NCBI RefSeq assembly: GCF_030758975.1
Contig: NZ_CP132359.1
Coordinates: forward strand, 3,493,283-3,557,282
From: Bosea beijingensis
GTDB taxonomy: Bacteria > Pseudomonadota > Alphaproteobacteria > Rhizobiales > Beijerinckiaceae
Length of the DNA: 64,000 nucleotides
Direction: 5' to 3'
The stretch's first letter is position 1. The number at the start of each line of letters is the position of its first letter. A program made the position numbers and the translations under genes. Under the pieces are notes generated by a model. That model searched no databases, was not told the origin of the DNA, and saw only the letters and a program-made list of their open reading frames with translations. Shown here in pieces: positions 43,425-53,544 of this stretch.

Positions 43425-45275
43425 ATGAGCCAACCGGTGGATCGCGAGCGCGGGAGGCGTTTCCCGGAACGGGCGGAGGCTGCCTTCCGCACGGTGCTGG
43501 AATGCGTCGGCGCGGCGATCCTGGCAGCGCTGTTCCTCGTGGTCATGGCAGCCGTCCTGCAGCGTTATCTGTTCGGCGGCGGCTTCGTCTGGTCGGACGA
43601 ACTCGCGATCTGGCTGCATCTGGCGCTGATCGCGGTCGGTGCGTCGCTCGCGGTCACCGGCACGCTGGCGATGCGGCTCGATGTGCTGGTACGACTGTTG
43701 CCGACGATTCCACGACGGATTGCGGCCGTGCTCGCCGATGCCATCGCTTTCTATGGCGCGCTGGTGCTGGCGGCCGGAGGAGCCAATGTCGCGGCGCTCG
43801 TTGGCGGACACTCGACCGTGCTCGGCCTGCCGGAGGCCTTGCGCTTCGCCGTCTTCGCCTGCGGTGGCGGGCTGACGATTCTGGCGCTGTTCCTGCGAGC
43901 TGGAATCGAACGCGGCTGGGCCGGTGCGTTGGCGACGCTGATGCTCGGCGGCTGTCTCTACGGGTTGGCGCAGCTCTCCTTCGATCTGTTTCCGACGCCG
44001 AGCCTGGTCGCGGCGCTCGTCGCGGGGGCGGGGCTACTGCTTGGTGCTCCCTTGCCCTTCGCGCTTCTGGCCGGTGTATCGCTGACCGGGCCGTTCGGCG
44101 GGTTGATGCCGGAGCCGGCGATCGTCCAGACCATGGTCGGCGGCGTCGGGAAGTTCCTGCTGCTGGCGATTCCGTTCTTCCTGCTGGCCGGCGAACTGCT
44201 GACCGCAGGCGGGCTCGCCGAGCGCCTGATCCGCTTTGCCGCGACATTGGTCGGGCATTGGCGGGCGGGGCTCGCGCAGACGGCGCTGGTCGCGAGCGTG
44301 CTGTTCTCGGGAGCGTCGGGCTCCTCGGTCGCGAACGCCGCCTTCGGGGCCAAGGTGATGGCGCCGACGCTGGTGGCGCGGGGCTATCCGCCGGCCAATG
44401 CGGCGGCGATCGTCGCGGGCGTCTCGATGCTCGACAACATCATCCCGCCCTCGATCGCCTTCCTGATCCTGGCGAGCGCAACCAATCTCTCCGTCGGCTC
44501 GTTGCTTGTGGGCGGCTTCGTGGCGGGCGGCGTGCTGGCACTGGCCCTGGCGATCGGCATTCATCTCAGCGTCCGTGGCGTCGTCGATGCCGCGCCCAAG
44601 GCGAGCATGGCCGAGCGGGGCAGGGCGCTGATCGGCGCCATTCCGGCGATCGGGCTCGGCATCGTCGTGGTCGTCGGCATCCGTTTCGGCGTGGTGACGG
44701 TCACGGAGGCGTCGGCGCTCGCCGTCGCCTATGCCGTGATCGCCTGCCTCGCGCTGCGCAGCCTGAATGCGCGCGGCGTGCTGGCCGCCTTGCGCAAATC
44801 GGCGGCGGAGGCGGCTGCGATCGGCCTGCTGATCGGTGCGTCCGCGCCCTTCGCTTTCCTGCTCGCGGTCGATCGCGTCTCCGAGCAGATGGCCGGGCTC
44901 GTGACCGCGTTCGGCGCCGGGCCCTATGCGGTAATGCTGCTCGCCAATCTCGTGTTGCTGGTCGCCGGACTCTTCCTCGATATCGGCGCGGCGATCCTGC
45001 TGCTGGCGCCGCTGCTGCTGCCGGTCGCGGTGGCGGCGGGACTCGATCCGATCCAGTTCGGCGTGGTGCTGGTCGTCAACCTGATGATTCATGGGCTGAC
45101 GCCGCCGCTTGGCATCCTCGTCTATGTCGTCAGCGGCATCATGCGCGTGCCGGCGGGCGCGGTTTTCCGGGCCGTCCTGCCGCTGCTCGGCGTGCTGCTG
45201 GCGGCGCTCATGGTGCTGTCGCTGGGCATGGCTGCGTGGCCCGCGCTTGCGCCTTGGCTCAAGGCGCTGTTCTGA
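43425..45275 (+). CDS. TRAP transporter permease, fused DctQ-DctM
   Basis: A 616-aa membrane protein in which the four-helix small subunit (DctQ; about 15-155, with LQRYLFGGGFVWSDELAIWLHLALIAVG) is fused to the large DctM subunit (about 185-616; SGASGSSVANAAFGAKVMAPTLVARGYP, NIIPPSIAFLILAS, LTPPLGILVYVVSG). It moves organic acids such as dicarboxylates with sodium. The ATG at 43425 was chosen because it follows an AGG-rich site (GGCAGG) and avoids a 21-codon unlikely extension. No periplasmic binding protein gene is adjacent; the only one in the window is 40 kb away. Confidence 0.9.
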   Translation: MSQPVDRERGRRFPERAEAAFRTVLECVGAAILAALFLVVMAAVLQRYLFGGGFVWSDELAIWLHLALIAVGASLAVTGTLAMRLDVLVRLLPTIPRRIAAVLADAIAFYGALVLAAGGANVAALVGGHSTVLGLPEALRFAVFACGGGLTILALFLRAGIERGWAGALATLMLGGCLYGLAQLSFDLFPTPSLVAALVAGAGLLLGAPLPFALLAGVSLTGPFGGLMPEPAIVQTMVGGVGKFLLLAIPFFLLAGELLTAGGLAERLIRFAATLVGHWRAGLAQTALVASVLFSGASGSSVANAAFGAKVMAPTLVARGYPPANAAAIVAGVSMLDNIIPPSIAFLILASATNLSVGSLLVGGFVAGGVLALALAIGIHLSVRGVVDAAPKASMAERGRALIGAIPAIGLGIVVVVGIRFGVVTVTEASALAVAYAVIACLALRSLNARGVLAALRKSAAEAAAIGLLIGASAPFAFLLAVDRVSEQMAGLVTAFGAGPYAVMLLANLVLLVAGLFLDIGAAILLLAPLLLPVAVAAGLDPIQFGVVLVVNLMIHGLTPPLGILVYVVSGIMRVPAGAVFRAVLPLLGVLLAALMVLSLGMAAWPALAPWLKALF

Positions 45276-45349
45276 TGCGTCTTCCTTCGCCCGGCGCCCG
45301 CGCCGTTCCATCGCCTTCGCCGTGAGCCGGCCCCGGACTTGATGCCGAT

Positions 45350-46627
45350 ATGATTTTCACCGACATCGCGACGCGGACCTACAATCACGGCTGGCGGCTC
45401 GACCCTATCATCCGCAGCCTGCTCGACACCGATTTCTACAAGCTCCTGATGCTGCAGATGATCCGGGCCTTCCACCCGGACGTGCAGGTCACCTTCTCGC
45501 TGATCAACCGCTCGAAGCATATCCGGCTCGCGGACATCGTCGACGAGGGTGAGCTTCGGGCGCAACTCGACCATGCCCGCTCGCTGCGTTTCACCAAAAA
45601 CGAACTGATCTGGCTGTCGGGCAACAGCTTCTACGGCAAGACCCAGATGTTCTCGCCGGATTTCATGGCTTGGCTCGCCGATTTTCAGTTGCCCGATTAC
45701 GACCTGCGCAAGGTCGACGGCCAGTACGAACTGCATTTCGAGGGCCCCTGGACCCACAGCACGATGTGGGAGGTGCCGGCGCTGGCGATCATCAACGAGC
45801 TCCGGGCGCGCCGCGTCATGCTCGGCCAGAAGCGCTTCTCGCTCGACGTGCTCTATGCCCGCGCCAAGGCCAAGATGTGGGACAAGGTCGAGCGGCTGCA
45901 GAAGCTGCCGAACCTCAAACTTTCCGATTTCGGCACGCGCCGGCGCCACGGCCATCTCTGGCAGCGCTGGTGCGTCGAAGCGCTGAAGGAAGGTCTGGGC
46001 TCAGCCTTCACCGGCACCTCGAACGTATTGCTGGCGATGGATGCCGATCTGGAGGCCATCGGCACCAACGCGCATGAACTGCCGATGGTGCTGGCGGCGC
46101 TGGCCGAAACGGACGAGGACCTGCTGCGTGCGCCCTATCGCGTGCTCGACGAGTGGCGCCAGGTCTATGGAGGCAACCTGCTGATCGCGCTGCCCGACGC
46201 CTTCGGCTCGCAGAGCTTCCTGCGCCATGCGCCCGACTGGGTCGCCGACTGGACCGGTTTCCGCCCCGACAGCGCGCCGCCGATCCCGGCCGGCGAGACG
46301 ATCATGGCCTGGTGGCGCGAGCATGGACGCGATCCGCGCGACAAGATGCTGGTCTTCTCCGACGGGCTCGATGTCGAGGCGATCGAACGCGTCTACCACC
46401 ATTTCGACGGCAAGGTCCGCATGGCCTTCGGCTGGGGCACGGACCTGACCAACGACCTCGTCGGCTGCTCGCCGGACGGCTCGCGCGCGCTCGATCCGAT
46501 CTCGCTGGTCTGCAAGGTCACCAAGGCGAACGGGCGCCCGGCCGTGAAGCTCTCGGACAATCCCGAGAAGGTCTCGGGCGATCCCGAAACGGTGAAGCGC
46601 TACCGGCGGGTGTTCGGCGTTTCCTGA
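45350..46627 (+). CDS. pncB: Nicotinate phosphoribosyltransferase
   Basis: A 425-aa NAD-salvage enzyme making nicotinate mononucleotide from nicotinate and PRPP with ATP. Clear family features: [22 protein letters not shown] near the N-terminus, the [15 protein letters not shown] segment, [10 protein letters not shown] (the active-site phosphohistidine region is the last His), [10 protein letters not shown] and [11 protein letters not shown]. Length is normal for bacterial PncB. Confidence 0.96.
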   Translation: MIFTDIATRTYNHGWRLDPIIRSLLDTDFYKLLMLQMIRAFHPDVQVTFSLINRSKHIRLADIVDEGELRAQLDHARSLRFTKNELIWLSGNSFYGKTQMFSPDFMAWLADFQLPDYDLRKVDGQYELHFEGPWTHSTMWEVPALAIINELRARRVMLGQKRFSLDVLYARAKAKMWDKVERLQKLPNLKLSDFGTRRRHGHLWQRWCVEALKEGLGSAFTGTSNVLLAMDADLEAIGTNAHELPMVLAALAETDEDLLRAPYRVLDEWRQVYGGNLLIALPDAFGSQSFLRHAPDWVADWTGFRPDSAPPIPAGETIMAWWREHGRDPRDKMLVFSDGLDVEAIERVYHHFDGKVRMAFGWGTDLTNDLVGCSPDGSRALDPISLVCKVTKANGRPAVKLSDNPEKVSGDPETVKRYRRVFGVS

Positions 46628-46699
46628 CGTTGCGTCAGCGAAATATGTTGCCATTATGTTCTTGCCGCGCCATCATGCTTGCGGGCTGGGGGGCTCGAC

Positions 46700-47347
46700 A
46701 TGATGCGCTTGCTGATTTTGGTGTTTGCCATATTCGTGATGTGGCCGGCTTCATCGAACGCTGAAACGGCGGATTGTGCTGGGTGTGGCGTACCTCACCG
46801 CGACGCCGCCGCGTTCAAGAACTCGCTGTTACTCACCGTCAAGAACCGAAGCTTCGTCGTGGCTGTCGCTGAAAAGGCCCGTGGGCAATCGCAGCCTATG
46901 CCGGGACTCGTTCATGCGGATCTAGGGGGCGATATCTCGGTCGTCGTCGTTGAAGATCGTAAGAATACGTCTCGCTACGTCATGAGCGGTGAAGGAAAGC
47001 GTTTCGGGCTCAGCGACCAGGATATGATGAATGTTGGGCGGGAAAACCTGAGGCGCAGGGTCGCGCGCTTGCAGATCGAGGAGCATGGGCCCGTCAGGAC
47101 CCTGTCCTTTGAGGCGGACTACAATGCAGCGCTGCTGCTGCTCCCCGAGGTCTGGTCCGCGATCCCGAATCTCCCCGACGGCCTGGTCGTCGCGGTGCCG
47201 GCGCGCGATATCGTCGCCTTCGGTGATGGAGCCGATCCGGAGGCGCTCGCGGCCCTGCGCCGGATCGCTCGAACGTCGAGCGATGGCTATCCGGTGACCA
47301 CCTACCTGCTGCAGCGCGTCCGGGGGCGCTGGATGGTGAAGAATTAG
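46700..47347 (+). CDS. Secreted DUF1444-like protein
   Basis: A 215-aa protein with a signal peptide ([21 protein letters not shown]) followed by a domain resembling DUF1444: [73 protein letters not shown]. The function of the family is unknown; most members I know are cytoplasmic, so a secreted form is a little odd. A CxxC (CAGC, about 26-29) follows the cleavage site. It is the last intact gene before the tuf/adhesin scar and slightly less G+C-rich than pncB. Confidence 0.7.
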   Translation: MMRLLILVFAIFVMWPASSNAETADCAGCGVPHRDAAAFKNSLLLTVKNRSFVVAVAEKARGQSQPMPGLVHADLGGDISVVVVEDRKNTSRYVMSGEGKRFGLSDQDMMNVGRENLRRRVARLQIEEHGPVRTLSFEADYNAALLLLPEVWSAIPNLPDGLVVAVPARDIVAFGDGADPEALAALRRIARTSSDGYPVTTYLLQRVRGRWMVKN

Positions 47348-47472
47348 CGCGGGCTTCTTCTCTTGACGTCCCAGGAGGCCAATGGGATCGGGCAGCTTGC
47401 ATCCCGCCTCAAAACCTCTTAATGCGACCGCGTTTCTGGGCCCGAAGGGCCGCCTTCGAGGACAAGGGTGTC

Positions 47473-47677
<205 letters not shown>

Positions 47678-47679
<2 letters not shown>

Positions 47680-49123
47680 CTTCAACGGCGCCGACAGCTT
47701 CGCCATCACCGTCACCGACTCGTCCGGCGCCACGCTCGTCGTCCCGGTCAGCTTCACGGTCGCACCCGTCGACGATCCGCCGGTCGGCTCCGATCTCGCG
47801 ATCTCGCTGCCGGAGGACGGCAGCTTCGCCGGCACGCTTCCTGCGGCGACCGATCCCGAGGGGCAGCCCGTCAGCTATGCGCTAGGCCGGCCATCCGGAT
47901 TCGGCACGGCGACCGTCAACCCGGATGGCAGCTTCAGCTATGTTCCAGCCGCCAATTTCTCTGGCACGGACAGCTTCACGTATCTGGTCTCGGATGGGAC
48001 GAGCGTCTCTGCTTACACGGTTATCGTCACGGTCACCGCCGTCAACGATGCTCCGGTCGCCAACAACGATGCCGTCGCCATCCCGCAGAATGCGCAAGCA
48101 ATCCTGCCCGTGCTCGCCAATGACGTCGATGTCGATGGAGACCCGCTCACCATCGTCGCGGCCGAAGCCGGTATCGGCACCGTCTCGATCAACTCTGATG
48201 GCACCCTGACCTACACACCGCCCAACGGCTTCGTCGGGGTCGCGACCATCACCTATACGATCTCGGACGGAAAGCGCGGCCTGGCGACGGGCCAGGTTCT
48301 GGTCTCGGTCCTGCCCGAAACCGCAACCGTGCCTTCGGGCGGGCAGCGCCCACCGGCCACGCAACCAACGACGCAGCCTCCGTTCCCGCTGCAGACCGAC
48401 GGCGAAACCTTCATTCTCGATGCTGTTGGCAGGATCGCCGATCTCGGCGGCATCTCCACCTCGCTGACGGCGCATGGGCCGATCCTTTCGGCGCTGAACG
48501 ACATCTCACCGCTCGACGGCTTGGCCGGAAAATCGCTGGTGATCGGGCGCTCGCTGCCGGGTGTCGATCCGCGCGGCGAGACCAGCCTAGACCGCTATCT
48601 TCGCCATGACGCCGAACGCCGCGCGATCGACCGCACACTGCCCGAGGTACAGGGCTTCAGCCGCTCGATGGAACTTCGCCCGCAATCAGGCGACGATGCA
48701 CAACGGGGCGAATTGACGGTGCAGTCGGTGCTTCGCGGCCGCACGATCACGCTCGAGTTCACCAGCCGCTTTGCCGAAGCTGATCAGCGCGCGACCGAAT
48801 ACCGTGTGCTGCTGGCTGATGGTCGGCCATTGCCGGGCTGGCTGGTGCGCGCCGGGAAGGACATGGTGGTCGGCGACATGCCCATCGATCTCGACGAGGT
48901 CCGGTTGAAGATCGTCGCGCTCCTCGTTGACGGAGGCTCGGCCGAGCGAAACATTATTGTCGATCTGTCGACCAGCGAGATCCGGCCGGCACCGGATCAG
49001 CAGGGCTGGACGCGTCCGCCACTTTTTCAGGAAAGGTTCGGCTTGCCTGCGGAGTTGACGCAATCCCAGATCGCGTTCCTGGCGGAGGCGCTGCGTCACG
49101 ACGACCTCAACAGCAACCGGTAA
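47678..49123 (+). pseudogene. 3' fragment of a large cadherin-like repeat (tandem-95 type) surface protein, 5' end missing
   Basis: About 481 codons in a frame that opens mid-domain ([17 protein letters not shown]). Three bacterial cadherin/Ig-like repeats follow: [36 protein letters not shown] with [16 protein letters not shown], and GTLTYTPPNGFVGVATITYTISDG. A unique C-terminal domain of about 250 residues ends RHDDLNSNR. The domain style is that of giant secreted adhesins/RTX-like proteins. It has no start of its own: the only upstream ATG (47594) lies in the tuf remnant, out of the tuf frame. Hence a truncated gene joined to tuf. Confidence 0.85.
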
Positions 49124-49878
49124 CACTTCCCGCATAGCGGCCGTGCATCGCGCCGGGCCGGGAGGCACCCACCCGCGCAATCGGCGAAAGGCAAGGTCCG
49201 GCTACCGCCTGCCGCCTTCATCGCACTGCCGATATGCAGACCTTCGCAATGTCGGCAAAGGGCCATCTATGCCCGCATAGACCACGGTGGCCATCGATGC
49301 GGCGTGACACCGAGTTACCACCCTGTCTCGCGTGGCGGGTAGCTTGGCGTTGATCTGCCGGATAGCCGTTCGGTCAATGGATTCAGAGCTAGGATTTTTG
49401 ACGCCACACCGCTTCAAAGAGATCAGATCAGCAACGTAAAGACAAAAAGCCGCCCGTCTGGATGGTTCTTTTCAGATTACAATCGCCCGCGATGCAACTC
49501 GATAATCGAACTGCAGATGGTGAGCCCCATACCCATTCCGTGCTCTTTCATTGTGAAGAACGGATCGAGCATTTTTCTACCCGCTCGACGGCGTTTCCGG
49601 GATCGATATGTTCGGATCAGTGGCTGGATCGACGTGGCGCATCTGCGGTTTCGATCCCGCCTTGTGGAGGCAAGCGGCCCCAGCGTGCTCGCGCGCTTCG
49701 TGATCTCCCAGCATGCATCGATCAAGTCCGAACGGGGCCGCGAACCTGACCTTGCCGGGCCGCGCCGCCGCAAGCCTGCCGAGCGGTGCTACAGTTGTCT
49801 CATCGGCAATCGGCTTCACCACGCCTGGGATCAGCCCCGTCCGAAGCTTCAGACGTCTGGCTCAGGCTGAGGCGTCAT
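49124..49878. other. About 750 bp without an intact gene, with degenerate coding remnants
   Basis: Lies between the adhesin fragment and dsbB. It contains a histidine-kinase relic near 49477-49575 (minus strand) and otherwise only short frames. Base composition is somewhat lower in G+C around 49360-49570. No insertion sequence ends or tRNA were recognised. Taken with the tuf/adhesin junction it looks like a region of past rearrangement. Confidence 0.55.
49477..49575 (-). pseudogene. Relic of a sensor histidine kinase C-terminus
   Basis: On the minus strand the frame reads [21 protein letters not shown], then IELHRGRL and a stop. This is the ATP-lid/G2 box of a histidine kinase (usual form FFTTK..GMGMGLSICRSIIEAHGGRL). 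The upstream part of the frame has no kinase N, G1 or F box, and the stop cuts off the last residues, so only a fragment survives. Confidence 0.65.
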
Positions 49879-50412
49879 TCACGGCTGCGAGACGATGCGT
49901 CCCCGCAGCAGCCCGAACACGGCGAGTAGGAAAAGCCCAGCCGAGGCCAGCGCATTCCAGCCCGCCAGCGACAGGCCAAGGAAGCGCCAGGCCGCTTCCG
50001 AGCAGGCGACGATCCGCGTCGTCTGGAGCTGCTTCATGAAATCCTGCATGCCGGCCGCAGCCGGGGCCGCTCCGCCGCAATCGTTCGGCCCCATGAACCA
50101 GCCCCATTCGACGCCGGCATGATAGAAGCCGAGTCCGGTGCTCCAGGCCATCAAACCGGCAAGGCCGAGCAGGACCAGCCATTGCAGCCGTGGCGAGCGC
50201 GCCAGCACCAGCCCCGCCAGAGCCAATCCGATCGCAGCGTAATGCGGCATGCGCTGTTCGAGGCAGAGCTTGCAGGGGCTCAGATGCAGAACGAGTTCGA
50301 AGAACCAGGCCCCGGCGATCAGCGCCAGGCTCGCGATGCCGATGAGGCCGATCAGTTGCCGCGGACTCGGCAGGCGGCGCGTGGCGGAAGCAGTGGCAAG
50401 GGAAGCGGTCAT
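49879..50412 (-). CDS. dsbB: Disulfide bond formation protein B
   Basis: A 177-aa inner-membrane protein that reoxidises DsbA and passes electrons to quinone. Four membrane helices are visible; the first periplasmic pair of cysteines is C47-KL-C50 in LSPCKLCLEQRMPHY and the second pair is C112 and C137, as in DsbB. Length is normal. It lies 7 bp after the yqaA-like gene on the same strand, so the two are probably one operon. Confidence 0.92.
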   Translation of the reverse strand: MTASLATASATRRLPSPRQLIGLIGIASLALIAGAWFFELVLHLSPCKLCLEQRMPHYAAIGLALAGLVLARSPRLQWLVLLGLAGLMAWSTGLGFYHAGVEWGWFMGPNDCGGAAPAAAGMQDFMKQLQTTRIVACSEAAWRFLGLSLAGWNALASAGLFLLAVFGLLRGRIVSQP

Positions 50413-50419
50413 GGCGGGC

Positions 50420-51031
50420 TCAGCAAGAGAAAAGCTGGCCCGACCCTGCGATGAGCTTGAGGCCGAAATAAAGCAGGATCAGCAAGGCAGCACCCAGCAG
50501 GGCGATCACTTTCAGGCGACGTTCGATGAAGTGGCGGATCGTGTCGCCATAGCGCCTGAGCAGGAAGGCGAGCGCGAAGAAGCGCGCGCCACGAGCCAGC
50601 ACGCAGGAGATGACGAAGAAGGTCAGGCCGATATGGACGGCGCCGGCCAGGATCGTCACCACCTTGATCGGCGGCAGATGCGCGAGGCCCGAGGTCGTCA
50701 GCAGGATCAGCGTCGTATCCGGCCCGGCGCAGGCCTTGAGCGCCTCGAACGCGCCGAGCTTGCCGTAGAAGGCGAGAACCGGCTTCGCCAGCGCCTCGAA
50801 GGCATAATAGCCCAGCGCATAGCCGGCGATGCCGCCGAGCACCGAGAACAGCGTCGCGACGAAGGCCAGTCGGTACGCCCGCTGCGGCCGGGCGAGCGCC
50901 ATCGGCACGAACAGGACATCGGCCGGGATCAGGAAGAACGAGCTCTCGACGAAGGCGACGATCGCCAGCCAGAGCTCCGCCCGCGGCCGGGCGGCGAGCG
51001 ACATCGTCCATTCGTAGAGGCGCTTGAGCAT
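50420..51031 (-). CDS. YqaA-family (DedA/SNARE-associated) membrane protein
   Basis: A 203-aa membrane protein of the VTT/DedA-like superfamily, YqaA branch: LAIVAFVESSFFLIPADVLFVPM, then the re-entrant-loop Gly motif GGIAGYALGYYAFEA and a C-terminal helix. The superfamily acts in lipid carrier or membrane homeostasis, but the role of YqaA is not established. Start at 51031 (MLKRLYEWTM) chosen over one 12 codons upstream because it matches family N-termini. It probably shares an operon with dsbB. Confidence 0.85.
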   Translation of the reverse strand: MLKRLYEWTMSLAARPRAELWLAIVAFVESSFFLIPADVLFVPMALARPQRAYRLAFVATLFSVLGGIAGYALGYYAFEALAKPVLAFYGKLGAFEALKACAGPDTTLILLTTSGLAHLPPIKVVTILAGAVHIGLTFFVISCVLARGARFFALAFLLRRYGDTIRHFIERRLKVIALLGAALLILLYFGLKLIAGSGQLFSC

Positions 51032-51228
51032 GGCGCGCTCTAGAGCATGCGGTCGCCGGCGAGGCAACGGCTTCCGCGTCTACGGAAGGGGTGTTTCCGC
51101 ATCATCACGCCCGCCTTTCGGGACGGACAGCGCAACGCCTGCGGATCATCCGCCGAAACCTGCAGGAATAGCCGCACCGGCGATTGACCGGCATCCGCCG
51201 ATCGCTATAGTCCGCCCCGCCTGAATGG

Positions 51229-51313
51229 GCCCCTGTGGCGGAATTGGTAGACGCGCTCGACTCAAAATCGAGTTCCGCAAGGAGTGCTGGTTCGATCCCG
51301 GCCAGGGGCACCA
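51229..51313 (+). tRNA. tRNA-Leu (anticodon CAA)
   Basis: Acceptor stem GCCCCTG pairs with CAGGGGC (51303-51309); anticodon stem CTCGA/TCGAG encloses loop CTCAAAA with anticodon CAA; there is a long variable arm typical of leucine tRNA; T-arm GGTTCGATCCC; discriminator A and an encoded CCA (51311-51313). Length is 85 with CCA. Confidence 0.97.
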
Positions 51314-51482
51314 TTCGCCGCTCTCGCGGCATCTCCCGCATTGTTGGACCACGCGACGAGGAACGATCGTCTCCCTGCAGGTCGTCCATGCCGGAAAATC
51401 AGGCCTTCCAGACGAAAATCATGACATAAGATTCCGGAATCACGCTCGGAAACCACGCCGGCGGCCAGGAGCAGACGTCGGA

Positions 51483-53138
51483 ATGAGCCGAGTCATGGAT
51501 GTGCGGAAATCCGCGGCAGGCGCCGGGCCGTTTGCGCCTCTCAGGAATGTCACGTTCCGGGCGATCTGGCTCGCCGGGCTGATTTCCGGGCTGGGGTGGC
51601 TGATCCAGACGATCGCCATGAGCTGGCTGATGGCCACCATCACGCCATCCAGCGTCATGGTCGCGCTGGTTCAGGCCGCGACCAACCTGCCCGCCTTCAT
51701 CCTGTCGATCTTCGCCGGCGCCATCGTCGACAATTTCAACCGCCGCAAGGTGATGCTGGCAGCCCGCACCCTGATGACCGTGACAGCCGCGGCGCTGACG
51801 ATCCTCGTCGCGCTCGGCATGATCAATCCCTGGGTCATCCTGTTCTTCAGCTTTCTCGCGGGCTGCGGCATCGCCTTCAACGATCCAGCCTGGCAGGCCT
51901 CGGTCGGCGATATCGTCGACCGCAAGGATCTCGCGGCGGCGGTGACGCTGACCTCGGTCGGCTTCAACACCGTGCGCAGCGTCGGGCCGGCCCTCGGCGG
52001 CATCATCCTGGCGACCTTCGGCCCACTGACGGCCTTCTGCCTCTACACGCTTGGCCATCTCGCGCCGCTGGCCGTCGTCTGGCGCTCGCGCTGGAAGGTG
52101 CCGGTACCCCGCCTGCCGCCCGAAGCCATGCTGACGGCGATCTCCGACGGTATCCGCTTCACCTCCCTGTCCTCCGAGATCAAGACGGCGCTCGGGCGCG
52201 GCTTCCTGTTCGGTTTCGCGGGCATCGCCATTCTCGCCTTGCTGCCGCTGGTGGTTCGCGACCAGCTAAAGCAGGGCGCGATCGCCTATGGCACCCTGAT
52301 GGCGGGCTTCGGCGCGGGAGCGCTGATGGCCGGCCTCGCCTCGACGACGCTGCGGCGCAAGCTCTCGGACGAGCAGATGCTGAAGCTGGCCTGCACGGCC
52401 TGCGCGACCTGCACGCTCTGCCTTTCGCTGACTCAAAACCCGGCTCTCGCGGCCGTCGCGCTGATGCTCGGCGGCGCCGGCTGGGTCCTGGGCTGGTCGG
52501 GCCTGAGCATCAGCGTGCAATGGGCGAGCCCGCGCTGGGTCGTCGGCCGGACGATCTCGCTCTATTACGCCCTGACCTCGCTCGGGCTCGCTGCCGGAAG
52601 CTGGCTCTGGGGCATGGTCACCGAAAGCTATTCCCTGAGCTTCGCCTTGCAGGCGTCGACGGCGGCCTCTCTCGGCGTCGCCCTTCTCGGCTTTCTCCTG
52701 CCGATCCATCAGCGCAAGGACTCCGACGTCTCGACGCCCGACAACTTCGAGGCGCCGTCGCTGGGCCTCGATCTGAAGCCGCGCAGCGGGCCGATCGCGG
52801 TCAAGATCGAATACCGCATCGCTCCCGACCAGGTCGAAGCCTTCCTCGCCCTGATGCTGCAACGCCGGCGCGCGCAGGGGCGCAACGGCGCCCGCCGCTG
52901 GATTCTGACGCGCAATCTGCACGACATCACGGTGTGGACCGAGAGCTTCCGCACACCGACATGGCACGACTATCTGCGCTTCAACTACCGCCGGACTGCG
53001 GTCGACAGGGCGCTGAACGACAGCCTTGTCGATCTGCATCAGGGGGATGGCGCGCCGGAGGTGACCCTCTCGATCGAACGCCCCACCGCCGTGCCGCGAA
53101 AGCCCGGCATCTTCCGGTCCGACACGCCTCACGGCTGA
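51483..53138 (+). CDS. MFS transporter of the MFS_3 (enterobactin-exporter-like) group
   Basis: A 551-aa major facilitator protein with about 12 helices (LAGLISGLGWLIQTIAMSWLM, the DNFNRRKVMLAARTLM loop motif between helices 2 and 3, and FNDPAWQASVGDIVDR). The C-terminal cytoplasmic extension of about 140 residues (VKIEYRIAPDQVEAFLALM...WTESFRTPTWHDYLRF) is the feature of the MFS_3 group. The substrate is unknown. The ATG at 51483 was chosen because the longer in-frame reading runs through the tRNA-Leu gene. Confidence 0.88.
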   Translation: MSRVMDVRKSAAGAGPFAPLRNVTFRAIWLAGLISGLGWLIQTIAMSWLMATITPSSVMVALVQAATNLPAFILSIFAGAIVDNFNRRKVMLAARTLMTVTAAALTILVALGMINPWVILFFSFLAGCGIAFNDPAWQASVGDIVDRKDLAAAVTLTSVGFNTVRSVGPALGGIILATFGPLTAFCLYTLGHLAPLAVVWRSRWKVPVPRLPPEAMLTAISDGIRFTSLSSEIKTALGRGFLFGFAGIAILALLPLVVRDQLKQGAIAYGTLMAGFGAGALMAGLASTTLRRKLSDEQMLKLACTACATCTLCLSLTQNPALAAVALMLGGAGWVLGWSGLSISVQWASPRWVVGRTISLYYALTSLGLAAGSWLWGMVTESYSLSFALQASTAASLGVALLGFLLPIHQRKDSDVSTPDNFEAPSLGLDLKPRSGPIAVKIEYRIAPDQVEAFLALMLQRRRAQGRNGARRWILTRNLHDITVWTESFRTPTWHDYLRFNYRRTAVDRALNDSLVDLHQGDGAPEVTLSIERPTAVPRKPGIFRSDTPHG

Positions 53139-53164
53139 AGCCTGCGCGTCCGCAGGTCGCACCG

Positions 53165-53184
53165 AATTCCTATAAAATTCCTAT
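53165..53184 (+). promoter_or_regulatory. A+T-rich tandem repeat upstream of kdp, candidate KdpE operator/promoter
   Basis: AATTCCTAT occurs twice (53165-53173 and 53176-53184), one helical turn (11 bp) apart, in an otherwise very G+C-rich gap upstream of the kdp operon. OmpR-type response regulators such as KdpE bind tandem half-sites at this spacing. The role is inferred from position and spacing. Confidence 0.45.
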
Positions 53185-53333
53185 TCCGCGACGCAGCCGG
53201 CCGTCTCGAACGGCTATGCCGCCGGCACGATAATCCACGCCATGGTCGATGCGCCTGCGCCATCGCCTTCCGCGGGAAGGCGGGCTCGTGCGCATCGGCC
53301 CATTGGTAACGCCCGGTCGAAAGGACCACGGCA

Positions 53334-53414
53334 ATGGATATCGCCATGCTCGCGCTCACATTCGGCTTCTTCGCGGCAGCCCTCGCCTATGTCTCGGCCT
53401 GCAGCGCGCTCTGA
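53334..53414 (+). CDS. Tiny membrane protein at the head of the kdp operon
   Basis: A 26-aa peptide (MDIAMLALTFGFFAAALAYV, then SACSAL), essentially a single membrane helix. It is too short for ordinary ORF callers but sits 11 bp before kdpF in the operon, and I have a general memory of a similar peptide heading kdp operons of other alphaproteobacteria. It is not KdpF, which follows. The ribosome-binding site (AAAGGA, 53320-53325) lies about 8 bases before the ATG. A small accessory subunit of the Kdp complex is possible. Confidence 0.6.
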   Translation: MDIAMLALTFGFFAAALAYVSACSAL

Positions 53415-53425
53415 AGGAGCCTCCC

Positions 53426-53515
53426 GTGTTCGTCGATTATCTCCTCGGTGGTGCAGTGACTGCGGTCCTGCTCGCCTACCTCACCTATGCGCTGCTGCGC
53501 CCCGAACGCTTCTGA
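53426..53515 (+). CDS. kdpF: K+-transporting ATPase KdpF subunit
   Basis: A 29-aa single-helix protein with GTG start: MFVDYLLGGAVTAVLLAYLT then YALLRPERF. It matches E. coli KdpF in length and in the closing YLVYALI..EAF-type pattern. KdpF stabilises the KdpABC complex. A GGAG site (53416-53419) precedes the start; kdpA follows 29 bp later. Confidence 0.88.
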   Translation: MFVDYLLGGAVTAVLLAYLTYALLRPERF

Positions 53516-53544
53516 GCGCCGGCGCGAGCTGAGAAAGCCCTTCC

